Source of the DNA: Anaerolineales bacterium UBA877
Lineage (GTDB): Bacteria; Chloroflexota; Anaerolineae; Anaerolineales; Villigracilaceae
Direction: 5' to 3'
Assembly: GCA_002294405.1 (NCBI GenBank)
Contig: DBFP01000011.1
Span: forward strand, 1-58,912
DNA length: 58,912 nucleotides
The stretch's first letter is position 1. Each line of letters opens with the position of its first letter. Shown piece by piece: positions 44,024-53,309 of this stretch. The notes under the pieces are model-generated. The model was given only the letters and a program-made list of their open reading frames with translations, did not search any database and was not told the origin of the DNA. Made by a program: the position numbers and the translations under genes.

Positions 44024-44350
44024 GTGAAAAACCGGTTGAAAAGTTTATGGAAATCTGGAAGTAATGCAGCAGTCACTCAAGCTGACCGGGCATTGCGGCA
44101 TACTTGTGCGGGGCGGGTGATAAATGCATTAACATTCATTATGATCATTTTCTTCCTGGGCTTATGGATCACCGGTTTTCTATTAATGAAAGAATACAGC
44201 TTTACCCAAATTTTATCTTTAAATCAATTGACCGATCTGAATTGCTTGTTTTTTTTTGGTGGACTGGTGACAACCATTTTTATCGCCACCTTGGTGGGGA
44301 ATTTCCTGCGCAGGATTTTTTGGGCGAAGTTGGTAAAACGCATCAAGTGA
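44024..44350 (+). CDS. Hypothetical two-helix membrane protein
   Basis: GTG 44024 begins one base after the guaB stop. The 108-residue product has hydrophobic segments at ~33-54 (INALTFIMIIFFLGLWITGF) and ~75-95 (FFGGLVTTIFIATLVGNFL) and a basic tail. The family is not recognised. Its close spacing suggests co-transcription with guaB. Confidence 0.7.
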   Translation: MKNRLKSLWKSGSNAAVTQADRALRHTCAGRVINALTFIMIIFFLGLWITGFLLMKEYSFTQILSLNQLTDLNCLFFFGGLVTTIFIATLVGNFLRRIFWAKLVKRIK

Positions 44351-44438
44351 GCTTTGAGGGTCAGAATGTCATGCACAATTTCCAAGTTTCCCGTATAATC
44401 AAGGCATATCCTGAAAAGTATCCTTTGGAGTTGCCGGA

Positions 44439-44813
44439 ATGAGTCAAAATCGCAGCGAAATGATGGTCGCCCGCCTGCGTTCCATGCAGGCAGCGGCCTC
44501 GGATATTGAGGCCTCTGCAATTGTGTCTGTGGACGGATTAATCATGGCTTCCGCGTTACCGGCTGAAGTTGAAGAAGACCGGGTTTCGGCCATGTCTGCA
44601 GCAATGCACAGCCTGGGTGAACGCATCGCCGAAGAACTCGGTCGTGGCGGCTTGAACCAGGTATATATCAAGGGCAGCAATGGCTTTATTGTCTTAACTT
44701 CCATCGGATCCGAAGCAGTATTAACCGCACTCGCCCGCCAGGAGGGCAAGCTTGGTCTTATATTCCTGGAAATGCGCCGGGCAGCAGAGGACCTGGTTAA
44801 ACTAGTCGGATGA
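44439..44813 (+). CDS. Roadblock/LC7-domain protein
   Basis: The 124-residue product fits the roadblock/LC7 (MglB-like) fold: DIEASAIVSVDGLIMASALP, VSAMSAAMHSLGERIAEELG, and GFIVLTSIGSEAVLTALARQ. Such proteins often act with small Ras-like GTPases, but none is encoded in the window. A TATAAT at 44394-44399 may be its -10. It lies just upstream of the pyrG terminator hairpin. Confidence 0.88.
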   Translation: MSQNRSEMMVARLRSMQAAASDIEASAIVSVDGLIMASALPAEVEEDRVSAMSAAMHSLGERIAEELGRGGLNQVYIKGSNGFIVLTSIGSEAVLTALARQEGKLGLIFLEMRRAAEDLVKLVG

Positions 44814-44852
44814 ATCCAATCAGTGTTTGTGACCCAAGTTACTCACGTCAAC

Positions 44853-44900
44853 GCGTGGGGAGGACGCCCAAAACAGTCCTCCCCACGCCCTTATTTTAAT
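44853..44900 (+). terminator. Strong hairpin in front of pyrG, terminator or attenuator
   Basis: GCGTGGGGAGGAC (44853-44865) pairs perfectly with GTCCTCCCCACGC (44876-44888) over a ten-base loop, followed by CCTTATTTTAA. Only ~12 bases remain before the pyrG ATG, too few for a promoter. pyrG must therefore be transcribed through this hairpin, as in attenuation. Confidence 0.75.
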
Positions 44901-44911
44901 AAAGAGGTAGT

Positions 44912-46534
44912 ATGGCAACAAAATATATCTTTTTTACCGGTGGTGTAGTTAGTTCAGTCGGGAAAGGTGTAACTGCAGCAGCAACCGGCTTGTTATTAAA
45001 ATCCCGCGGCTTCAAAGTTACAGTTCAAAAACTGGACCCGTATATTAATGTCGATCCCGGGACGATGTCTCCTTACCAACATGGGGAAGTGTACGTACTA
45101 GATGACGGAGCAGAAACAGACCTCGATCTTGGTCACTATGAAAGATTTGTAGACATCCGCCTGGGACGGTTCAGCAATTTCACCACCGGGCAAGTCTACG
45201 CAGAAGTGATCAGCAAGGAGCGTCACGGTGATTACCTGGGCGGTACCATCCAGGTCATTCCGCATATCACAAACGAAATCAAGCGTCGCATCGGACTTGT
45301 TGCAAAAGAAACTGGAGCAGAGGTTGTCATCCTTGAGATTGGCGGAACCGTCGGTGACATAGAGTCACAACCATTCCTTGAGGCCCTGCGCCAATTAAGA
45401 AACGAGGTTGGGCGGGAAAACACATTTTTTGTCCATGTCACCTGGCTGCCGTTCATTGGGGCAACCCAGGAACTCAAAACCAAACCCACGCAGCACTCTG
45501 TCGCCGCATTACGTTCAATTGGTATTTCACCCAATATGATCATCGCCCGCTCGGATCACCAGGTTGAATTGGATTTATGTGAAAAGATTGCACTGTTTTG
45601 CGACGTGGATCGACGGGCAGTTGTACCCATGGTCACGTCTCAGGTGCTCTACGAAGTTCCACTCCTGCTCGAAAAGGCGGGCGTAGGCGATTACCTGGTG
45701 GAGAAGCTGGGACTTAAAGCAACAGTAAAACCGGATTGGGCTCCATGGCACCAGCTCGTGGAAGATGTTCGTAAGGTAAAACCAGTTGTTAAAATTGCAC
45801 TGGTTGGGAAATATGTGGAACTGAAAGATGCGTACATGTCGGTGCGGGAAGCCATTAACCATGCAGCCCTTTTGTTGGGCCTGGAAGCGGATATCCAGTG
45901 GGTCCTGTCAAGTGATCTGGAGAAGGGTAAGGGTTGGGAATTTGTTAAATCGGCTGACGGGATTGTTGTCCCGGGCGGATTTGGCTCACGGGGAATTGAA
46001 GGGAAAATCCAGGCTGCTAAATATGCTCGTGAGAGCAAAGTGCCGTACCTGGGTCTGTGCCTTGGAATGCAGGTAATGTGTGTGGAGTTTGCCCGGGATA
46101 TTTTAGGTTACGAAGATGCGAACTCGACCGAATTTGATCGCAGCACAGACCACCCAGTGATTGACCTGATGCTGGAGCAACGCGCGATTACTGACATGGG
46201 CGGTACCATGCGCCTTGGGTTATATCCCTGTGTGCTCCAGCCAGGGACGAAGGCTGCGTCAGCTTACGGCGAGAAACAGGTGGAAGAGCGCCACCGGCAT
46301 CGATGGGAATTCAATAACACCTATCGGGATCAATTTGAAAATAGCGGTATGTTATTCTCCGGAATTTCCCCAGACGGCCTCCTGGTGGAGATCGCTGAAT
46401 TGAAAGATCATCCTTACATGGTAGGGTGTCAATTCCACCCGGAATTTCTTTCACGTCCAATGCGCCCGCACCCGCTCTTTGTGGGATTGCTAAAGGAGGC
46501 GGGAAAAAAAGCAGGAATAAAAAAGATAAGTTGA
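44912..46534 (+). CDS. pyrG: CTP synthase
   Basis: The enzyme makes CTP from UTP and glutamine. The 540-residue product has the synthase domain start TKYIFFTGGVVSSVGKGVTA, the UTP site region LDPYINVDPGTMSPYQHGEV, and the class I amidotransferase domain with the catalytic Cys in YLGLCLGMQVM and His-Glu in FHPEF. AAAGAGG precedes the ATG. A terminator-like hairpin lies in its leader. Confidence 0.97.
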   Translation: MATKYIFFTGGVVSSVGKGVTAAATGLLLKSRGFKVTVQKLDPYINVDPGTMSPYQHGEVYVLDDGAETDLDLGHYERFVDIRLGRFSNFTTGQVYAEVISKERHGDYLGGTIQVIPHITNEIKRRIGLVAKETGAEVVILEIGGTVGDIESQPFLEALRQLRNEVGRENTFFVHVTWLPFIGATQELKTKPTQHSVAALRSIGISPNMIIARSDHQVELDLCEKIALFCDVDRRAVVPMVTSQVLYEVPLLLEKAGVGDYLVEKLGLKATVKPDWAPWHQLVEDVRKVKPVVKIALVGKYVELKDAYMSVREAINHAALLLGLEADIQWVLSSDLEKGKGWEFVKSADGIVVPGGFGSRGIEGKIQAAKYARESKVPYLGLCLGMQVMCVEFARDILGYEDANSTEFDRSTDHPVIDLMLEQRAITDMGGTMRLGLYPCVLQPGTKAASAYGEKQVEERHRHRWEFNNTYRDQFENSGMLFSGISPDGLLVEIAELKDHPYMVGCQFHPEFLSRPMRPHPLFVGLLKEAGKKAGIKKIS

Positions 46535-46586
46535 GTTATACTCGTTTACGTGGAATTACCGGACGAACTGTCCGAAATCAATTTAA

Positions 46587-47891
<1,305 letters not shown>

Positions 47892-47926
47892 TAGAATTGA
47901 GGCAAATTATCACATTTCCATGCAAT

Positions 47927-47941
47927 ATTCGGGAACCGAAT
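47927..47941 (+). promoter_or_regulatory. Palindrome upstream of the sugar-transport promoter
   Basis: ATTCGG-GAA-CCGAAT is a perfect inverted repeat 29 bases upstream of the -35 element. No T-tract follows. It is placed where an activator or repressor could bind; it could also be a weak eno terminator. Confidence 0.4.
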
Positions 47942-47970
47942 TGTGGATAATAACTGATTAGTTTAATTAC

Positions 47971-47998
47971 TTGACAAAGGCTTAAGTTGTGCTATTAT
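47971..47998 (+). promoter_or_regulatory. Sigma70-type promoter of the alpha-glucan locus
   Basis: A perfect TTGACA (47971-47976) and TATTAT (47993-47998) are separated by 16 bases. This is the best promoter match in the window. The predicted start near 48005 leaves an untranslated leader of about 280 bases. Confidence 0.7.
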
Positions 47999-48004
47999 GA
48001 ATTG

Positions 48005-48284
48005 GAGCCGATGTCCTTAAACGGTGCAGATAGTCGGTGGGAACGTGTTTTACATGCAACACCACCACCATGCCGGGATATATTTCTCGGGCATGGGTGT
48101 AGTTGTTCAAAAATCGTCCATGATGCTCCACAATATTGCAGATTGAAAGGAGGTGATGGGGTTTCCCGGCACGGCTCGTAAACCGAGCCCGGCGACAACA
48201 AATAAAGTGGATTCTCCCAAAAGAAAAGCCTTGCAATTTGCATGGTCTCCACATTTCACCCAAATTATATAAGGAGAGAGAATA
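48005..48284 (+). promoter_or_regulatory. Long structured leader of the sugar-binding protein gene
   Basis: The ~280-base leader contains a long imperfect hairpin (about 48057-48115), with CAAC...ATGCC pairing to GGCAT...GTTG. A hairpin GGCTCG/CGAGCC (48173-48189) is flanked by CCGG repeats. GAAAGGAGGTGAT (48145-48157) is a complement to the conserved 3' end of bacterial 16S rRNA. No known riboswitch class was recognised. Confidence 0.5.
48156..48272 (+). CDS. Possible 38-codon leader ORF
   Basis: ATG 48156 lies next to a near-perfect Shine-Dalgarno (AAAGGAGG, 48146-48153), although spacing of two bases is short. The 38-residue product begins MGFPGTARKPSPATTNKV and ends SPHFTQII. Its stop TAA (48270-48272) overlaps AAGGAGAG, the ribosome binding site of the next gene, which would allow coupling. 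It overlaps the GGCTCG hairpin. It could be a leader peptide or only a by-product of a structured RNA. Confidence 0.3.
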   Translation: MGFPGTARKPSPATTNKVDSPKRKALQFAWSPHFTQII

Positions 48285-49451
48285 ATGAAACGCACGTTCT
48301 TTTTTTTGATGAGCCTCATGATGGTCGCGACCATGGTTTTGACCGCTTGCGGTGGTGCGTCTCCCACACCCACCACAACCACGGTAACCTTCTGGCACGC
48401 CTATGGAACTGGAACTCTTGAAGAAACTGCCCTGACTGCGGTCCTCGCCCAGGCTGCTGTTGATATGCCTGACATTACAATTAGTGTTCTGCAGGTGCCC
48501 TTCAATGACATCTATAATAAATACCGCACAGACGTTGCTGCCGGCGGTGGTCCTGATATGTTTGTCGCACCCAATGACAGCCTCGGAGACGATGCACGGG
48601 CAGGCTTGATCGCTGACATTACCGACTTGGTGAGTGGTAAATTGGGAGACTACGCGCCCCTTTCCATTGAAGGTATGTCGACCGGTGGAAGGATCTACGG
48701 TGTTCCTGAATCTCTAAAAGCCGTGGTTCTTTGGTATAACAAATCCCTGCTTCCAACCCCCCCTGCCACCACTGCAGACCTCCAAGCTTTGATGGAGGGC
48801 GGCACACCGGTTTCCATCTCCTTTGGCTGCTACCATCACTGGGGCTTCTTCAGCGACTTTGGTGGGAAGATTTTCGACAGTAATTACAAGGTTATTGCAG
48901 ATCAGGGAAGCGGTGTAACGGATGCCATGACTTATTTGAACGGACTCTACCAGATTTCTAAAGCCAACGGGTGGCCGAAGACCGATTCTGAAGGTCTTGC
49001 TCCATTCTCCGAAGGCAAGGTTGTGGCCATCACGAACGGCAACTGGGCCATGGGCGATTACCGGACTGCCCTGGGTGATAATCTTGGTGTAGCCCCCCTG
49101 CCCGCCGGTCCTTCCGGTGTTGCATCACCCCTCCTTGGAGTCGATGGCTATTACATCAATCCGAACAGCTTTAATAAAGATGCCGCCATTAAAGTTGCCC
49201 TTTACCTGACTGGCGCCTCGGCAGAAAAAATCATGATGGGAGCCGGACATGTGCCCGCCATCACTACCGCTGCCGTAACCGATCCGCTTCTCAAGGGACT
49301 TCAGGAAGCCTTCAAGAATGGCTATGTTCGCCCTCAGGTTCCACAGCTTGGTCTCTATTGGTCAAATTTCTGTGGTACAGACCAGGTCTTTGAGAAGGGT
49401 GTCACCCCGGCGCTTTGGGTTGCACAAGGAACAGCCAACGCCAACAAGTAA
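48285..49451 (+). CDS. ABC transporter sugar-binding lipoprotein (MalE-like)
   Basis: The 388-residue product has a signal peptide and the lipobox LTAC followed by GGASPTPTTTT. The mature part has the family-1 binding-protein pattern (VTFWHAYGTGTLEETALTAV, GGGPDMFVAPND, GRIYGVPESLKAVVLWYNKS). It captures oligosaccharides for a MalFG-type importer; an alpha-glucan ligand is inferred from the neighbouring amylase and pullulanase. A strong terminator follows, so the binding protein is probably made in excess of the permeases. Confidence 0.92.
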   Translation: MKRTFFFLMSLMMVATMVLTACGGASPTPTTTTVTFWHAYGTGTLEETALTAVLAQAAVDMPDITISVLQVPFNDIYNKYRTDVAAGGGPDMFVAPNDSLGDDARAGLIADITDLVSGKLGDYAPLSIEGMSTGGRIYGVPESLKAVVLWYNKSLLPTPPATTADLQALMEGGTPVSISFGCYHHWGFFSDFGGKIFDSNYKVIADQGSGVTDAMTYLNGLYQISKANGWPKTDSEGLAPFSEGKVVAITNGNWAMGDYRTALGDNLGVAPLPAGPSGVASPLLGVDGYYINPNSFNKDAAIKVALYLTGASAEKIMMGAGHVPAITTAAVTDPLLKGLQEAFKNGYVRPQVPQLGLYWSNFCGTDQVFEKGVTPALWVAQGTANANK

Positions 49452-49470
49452 TCTTTAGATAACCTGCATA

Positions 49471-49505
49471 AAAAGCGAACAGGGTTATTCCCTGTTCGCT
49501 TTTAT
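49471..49505 (+). terminator. Strong hairpin terminator after the binding-protein gene
   Basis: AAAAGCGAACAGGG (49471-49484) pairs perfectly with CCCTGTTCGCTTTT (49490-49503) over a five-base loop. Partial read-through to the permease genes would give the high binding-protein to permease ratio usual for importers. Confidence 0.8.
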
Positions 49506-49560
49506 CAATTTAGAATAGAATGTCTGGAAGCAGGATGACATTTTAATGGAGTGAATCAAT

Positions 49561-50592
49561 ATGGCGACCCTGGCTGCACCGGTACCCTCCCCGAATAAAT
49601 TAAAATTCTTTAAATTCCGCCGAGGCCTCCTCCCATATATGTATTTGTTACCAGCCTTTATCATCATGGGTGTCATCACTTTTTACCCCTTGGTGTTCCA
49701 GGTTATTATTTCTTTTTCCGACTTTCAAACCAAGGACCTGTTGCTTCAACTTGCGTCTCCAAAACTCCTTTGGATCGGGTTTCAAAATTACATAAATATA
49801 TTTACGGGCGGCTTGCCAGTTCAAAACTTTGATTTCTTCCGCGTCCTGGCATATAACTTCTGGTGGGCAATTACCAACGTAGCCGTCCATTTGCCGGCGG
49901 GAGTATTGATCGCAGTCGCCCTCAACACCAACGGCTTATGGTTCAAACGCCTTTATCGCGCCATTTATATCCTCCCAGTCGTCATCCCACCCCTGGTGGT
50001 CGCAACCATCTGGAGGAATATTTTCGACGAACAATATGGAGCCATGAATCAACTCTTGACCACCATTGCCCATTGGGTTGGCTCCATAGATCCTGTAAGG
50101 ATTCGCTGGTTGTTTGAATATAAACCCCCCATACCCTGGCTTCTTCCCTTTGGGCTGGGCGCCCTGCCACTGGCTTACTACGCCATGATGATAGCCAACT
50201 TCTGGCTGGGGTGGCCATTTATGACCCTGGTGGCTACCGGCGCTCTTCAGAGTATCCCCAAAGATCTTTATGAGGCTGCTTCGATTGATGGCGCCTCCGG
50301 TGGGCAGCAATTTTGGAACGTTACCGTTCCTCTTCTACGTCCGGCAATGGTGCCCGCAGCCATTTATGGGTTTACCATGTCCTTCAACCTGTTTAGTTTC
50401 GTGTATTTCATGACTGGAGGAGGTCCGGCGCGTTCCACGGAAATCCTGGTCACTTTTGTATTTGACCTTGTTCGCAATCTCCGCTTGTACGGTGCTGCAG
50501 CGGCATTCTCGGTGATCATTTTTGTTGTTGCCCTGTTAGTTTTCCTGGTTACCAACCTTATTACACGTGCCACCGAAACATATTCGGAGTGA
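49561..50592 (+). CDS. ABC transporter permease, MalF type
   Basis: The 343-residue product has about six membrane helices, beginning YMYLLPAFIIMGVITFYPLV. The cytoplasmic EAA loop, LYEAASIDGASGGQQFWNVT, contacts the ATPase. GGAGTGA precedes the ATG. It pairs with the next gene to form the channel of a sugar importer; the ATPase is not in the window. Confidence 0.92.
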   Translation: MATLAAPVPSPNKLKFFKFRRGLLPYMYLLPAFIIMGVITFYPLVFQVIISFSDFQTKDLLLQLASPKLLWIGFQNYINIFTGGLPVQNFDFFRVLAYNFWWAITNVAVHLPAGVLIAVALNTNGLWFKRLYRAIYILPVVIPPLVVATIWRNIFDEQYGAMNQLLTTIAHWVGSIDPVRIRWLFEYKPPIPWLLPFGLGALPLAYYAMMIANFWLGWPFMTLVATGALQSIPKDLYEAASIDGASGGQQFWNVTVPLLRPAMVPAAIYGFTMSFNLFSFVYFMTGGGPARSTEILVTFVFDLVRNLRLYGAAAAFSVIIFVVALLVFLVTNLITRATETYSE

Positions 50593-50596
50593 ATCC

Positions 50597-51607
50597 ATGA
50601 CAGCATATCCTCTCCAAGTGAAAAAGAAGAATTTCATCGTCCGGTTCTTTACAATGAACACATCCAGGGAGGTGGGAGGGCGAAAGCTGCCCCTTTGGCG
50701 TCAGATCATGCTCCAACTGCTGGTCCTGTTGATTGCCTTCGAGGTGTTGTTTCCCATCATGTACATTGTCACCCTGTCGTTCAGTTCAAAGACGGTTCGC
50801 CCCTCCTCCCTTCAATTATTTCCAAAAGAATTATCTTTGACTGCTTACAAACAGGTGCTTGATCACCCCACTGCAAATCCTGTTTCTTTTGCAGTGCTCC
50901 TGCGAAATAGTTTCCTGCTTTCCTTCAGCGTTGGATTCGTTGCCGTTACAATCGCAATCCTCGCGGCATATGCCTTCTCAAGGTTTAAATTCAAACTTCG
51001 CCAAGTCTTGATGATCCTCGTGTTCATCCCTCTCCTGATGCCCACGGTCGGTTTATCCACACCTCTATTTCTATTATTGAACAGCCTGCGAGTATATCGC
51101 TGCGGGGCAGGGATATCAATTACCCCCTTTACTGCCTGCATCCAAGGCGGGGCCACACTTTTATTCAATCTGCGTGATTCATTGTTCGGAGTGGGCATCG
51201 CCATGACTGCAGGTGCCCTTCCCTTCGCAGTCTGGATCTTAAAGGGTTATATTGATACCATTCCCCTGGAACTCGAAGAGGCAGCAAAGATCGATGGAGC
51301 TGACTCCAACCAGGTATTCTTTAATATCGTACTCCCACTGGCTGTCCCGCAACTGGCAGTTACCTTTTTCCTGGGATTTATCGGTTACTGGCAGGAATTC
51401 ACCATGCCATGGTTATTCCTGACCAAGCCCCAGGACTATACCTTGTCGATGACTCTGTATAACATGGTCGGACAATACGCCAGCAGCATACCCTGGAACA
51501 GATTCGCGGCGATGTCGGTGATCGTTGCCTTGCCGGTCGCGATCATTTACGTCATATTGCAAAAACAAATTGTCAGCGGCCTGACTGCCGGTGGAATTAA
51601 AGGTTAG
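50597..51607 (+). CDS. ABC transporter permease, MalG type
   Basis: Start ATG 50597 follows GGAG at 50586-50589; the open frame extends back into the previous gene. The 336-residue product has six helices and the EAA loop LEEAAKIDGADSNQVFFNIV. An extra ~30-residue segment (LRVYRCGAGISITPFTACIQ) lies between central helices, longer than usual in MalG. It ends before a terminator. Confidence 0.92.
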   Translation: MTAYPLQVKKKNFIVRFFTMNTSREVGGRKLPLWRQIMLQLLVLLIAFEVLFPIMYIVTLSFSSKTVRPSSLQLFPKELSLTAYKQVLDHPTANPVSFAVLLRNSFLLSFSVGFVAVTIAILAAYAFSRFKFKLRQVLMILVFIPLLMPTVGLSTPLFLLLNSLRVYRCGAGISITPFTACIQGGATLLFNLRDSLFGVGIAMTAGALPFAVWILKGYIDTIPLELEEAAKIDGADSNQVFFNIVLPLAVPQLAVTFFLGFIGYWQEFTMPWLFLTKPQDYTLSMTLYNMVGQYASSIPWNRFAAMSVIVALPVAIIYVILQKQIVSGLTAGGIKG

Positions 51608-51618
51608 ACAGATATAAC

Positions 51619-51651
51619 GGGCGGCTCGAAAAGCCGCCTTGTTTTTCTTTT
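51619..51651 (+). terminator. Intrinsic terminator after the first permease pair
   Basis: GGCGGCT (51620-51626) pairs with AGCCGCC (51632-51638) over a five-base loop, followed by TTGTTTTTCTTTT. The next gene starts only 15 bases later, so read-through or a promoter further on is needed for it. Confidence 0.75.
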
Positions 51652-51665
51652 CCCCAAGGTGTATT

Positions 51666-53231
51666 GTGAAACGAATTATCCCTTATCTCCTTTTGATTGG
51701 GATCTTTTCAGCCTGTGCCCCGGTAACTGCCACGGTTCCAACCCAGAATAGTTGGTGGCGAGATTCGGTTTTTTATGAGATCTTCGTCCGTTCCTTTTGC
51801 GATTCGAATAGTGATGGAATCGGGGATTTCAACGGGATCACCTCGAAATTGGATTATTTACAGGGACTTGGCATCACCGGAATATGGCTGATGCCTATTA
51901 ACCCCTCTCCTTCGTATCACGGTTATGATGTACTGGATTATTACACTGTAAACCCGCAGTACGGAACCCTGGATGATTTTAAGAATCTGGTGGCCCAAGC
52001 CCATGCCAGGGGGATACGGATCATCATTGACCTGGTCCTGAACCATACCTCCAGCCGGCATCCATTTTTTATCGACGCCAACAGCAGCCCTCAATCTCCT
52101 TACCGTAATTGGTACATTTGGGCTGATTCCTCCCCCGGGAACCATTGGCATTCAGGGAAGGTGGGTTATTATTATGCTTATTTCGGGGGTGAAATGCCTG
52201 ACCTTAATTATACAAACCCGGCGGTAACTGCAGAGATCGATAAGGTGGTTAAATACTGGTTGAAAGATATCGGGATAGATGGTTTCCGGGTTGACGCAGT
52301 CAAAGACCTGATCGAAGAAGGCCCGAAACTTGAAGATACCTCCAGCACACACGCCTGGCTAAAGAATTTCTATGCCATGTATAAAGCTGAAAATCCGGAG
52401 GCATATACGGTCGGTGAAATATTTGGAGCGGGTGCTTTTGGAGCCAAGGGTTATACCGGGAATCAGCTAGACCAGGTGTTTAATTTTGAAATGGCAAGTG
52501 GGTTTTCGAACAGTGCTCTGGGAGGATCGAACACTGGGATTAACAGTGCCATTTCCTTCGCCTTGAAGGACATGCCCAATGGCAATTACGCGACATTCCT
52601 AGCGAATCACGACCAGAACCGGATTATGAGCACTCTTAACGGAAACCTGGGGAAGGCGAAAGTGGCAGCCACCCTAATGTTAACTTCCCCCGGAACACCC
52701 TTCATCTATTATGGTGAGGAAATCGGGATGCAAGGTAAAAAACCGGATGAGGATATCCGCCTACCAATGCAATGGAGTGGAGCAGTGAACGCGGGTTTCA
52801 CTTCAGGTGTTCCATGGCGGGAACCCGGGGATAATTACCGACAGGCTAATGTTGCTGCCGAGGAAATAGATCCGGAATCCCTTCTTTCACACTATCATAA
52901 TTTATTAAAGATCCGGGTTCAGCATCCTGCTTTACGTTCCGGCAGCATTACGACAGTCATTTCAAATAATACGGGTGTATTCGCTTCGATCCGTGATGGC
53001 GCCAATGAAAAAATCCTTGTCATCGTTAACTTGACAAAGAATCCGTTATCCAACTACAAATTAAGCCTTAATTCAACCATACTGCCCGATGGCACGTATC
53101 AAATGGATTCCCTTCTTGGCTCATCACTGGGAACCACGCTGACGATTGATGCGGGTCAATTTAATAGTTCGCAGGGGTTGGGAGACGTATCTCCTTACAG
53201 CACATACATCATCTTGATCACCCGCAAGTAA
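51666..53231 (+). CDS. GH13 alpha-amylase-family lipoprotein
   Basis: The start is GTG 51666 after AAGGTG; an in-frame TTG at 51639 lies in the terminator. The 521-residue product has a signal peptide with lipobox FSAC, so it is anchored outside the cell membrane. The catalytic residues are Asp210 (GFRVDAVKDL), Glu251 (TVGEIFGAG) and Asp316 (NHDQNR). The N-terminal barrel motifs DGIGDFNGI and IIIDLVLNHTS are present. It cleaves alpha-1,4- or alpha-1,6-glucosidic bonds, probably in starch-derived oligosaccharides. The exact specificity cannot be told. Confidence 0.9.
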   Translation: MKRIIPYLLLIGIFSACAPVTATVPTQNSWWRDSVFYEIFVRSFCDSNSDGIGDFNGITSKLDYLQGLGITGIWLMPINPSPSYHGYDVLDYYTVNPQYGTLDDFKNLVAQAHARGIRIIIDLVLNHTSSRHPFFIDANSSPQSPYRNWYIWADSSPGNHWHSGKVGYYYAYFGGEMPDLNYTNPAVTAEIDKVVKYWLKDIGIDGFRVDAVKDLIEEGPKLEDTSSTHAWLKNFYAMYKAENPEAYTVGEIFGAGAFGAKGYTGNQLDQVFNFEMASGFSNSALGGSNTGINSAISFALKDMPNGNYATFLANHDQNRIMSTLNGNLGKAKVAATLMLTSPGTPFIYYGEEIGMQGKKPDEDIRLPMQWSGAVNAGFTSGVPWREPGDNYRQANVAAEEIDPESLLSHYHNLLKIRVQHPALRSGSITTVISNNTGVFASIRDGANEKILVIVNLTKNPLSNYKLSLNSTILPDGTYQMDSLLGSSLGTTLTIDAGQFNSSQGLGDVSPYSTYIILITRK

Positions 53232-53309
53232 TTTTGGGTCGGTTTATTTCCTGGATAATTTATATACCGCAAGACTTGGAGATATTATCCATTAAAACTG
53301 ATTTATCCC

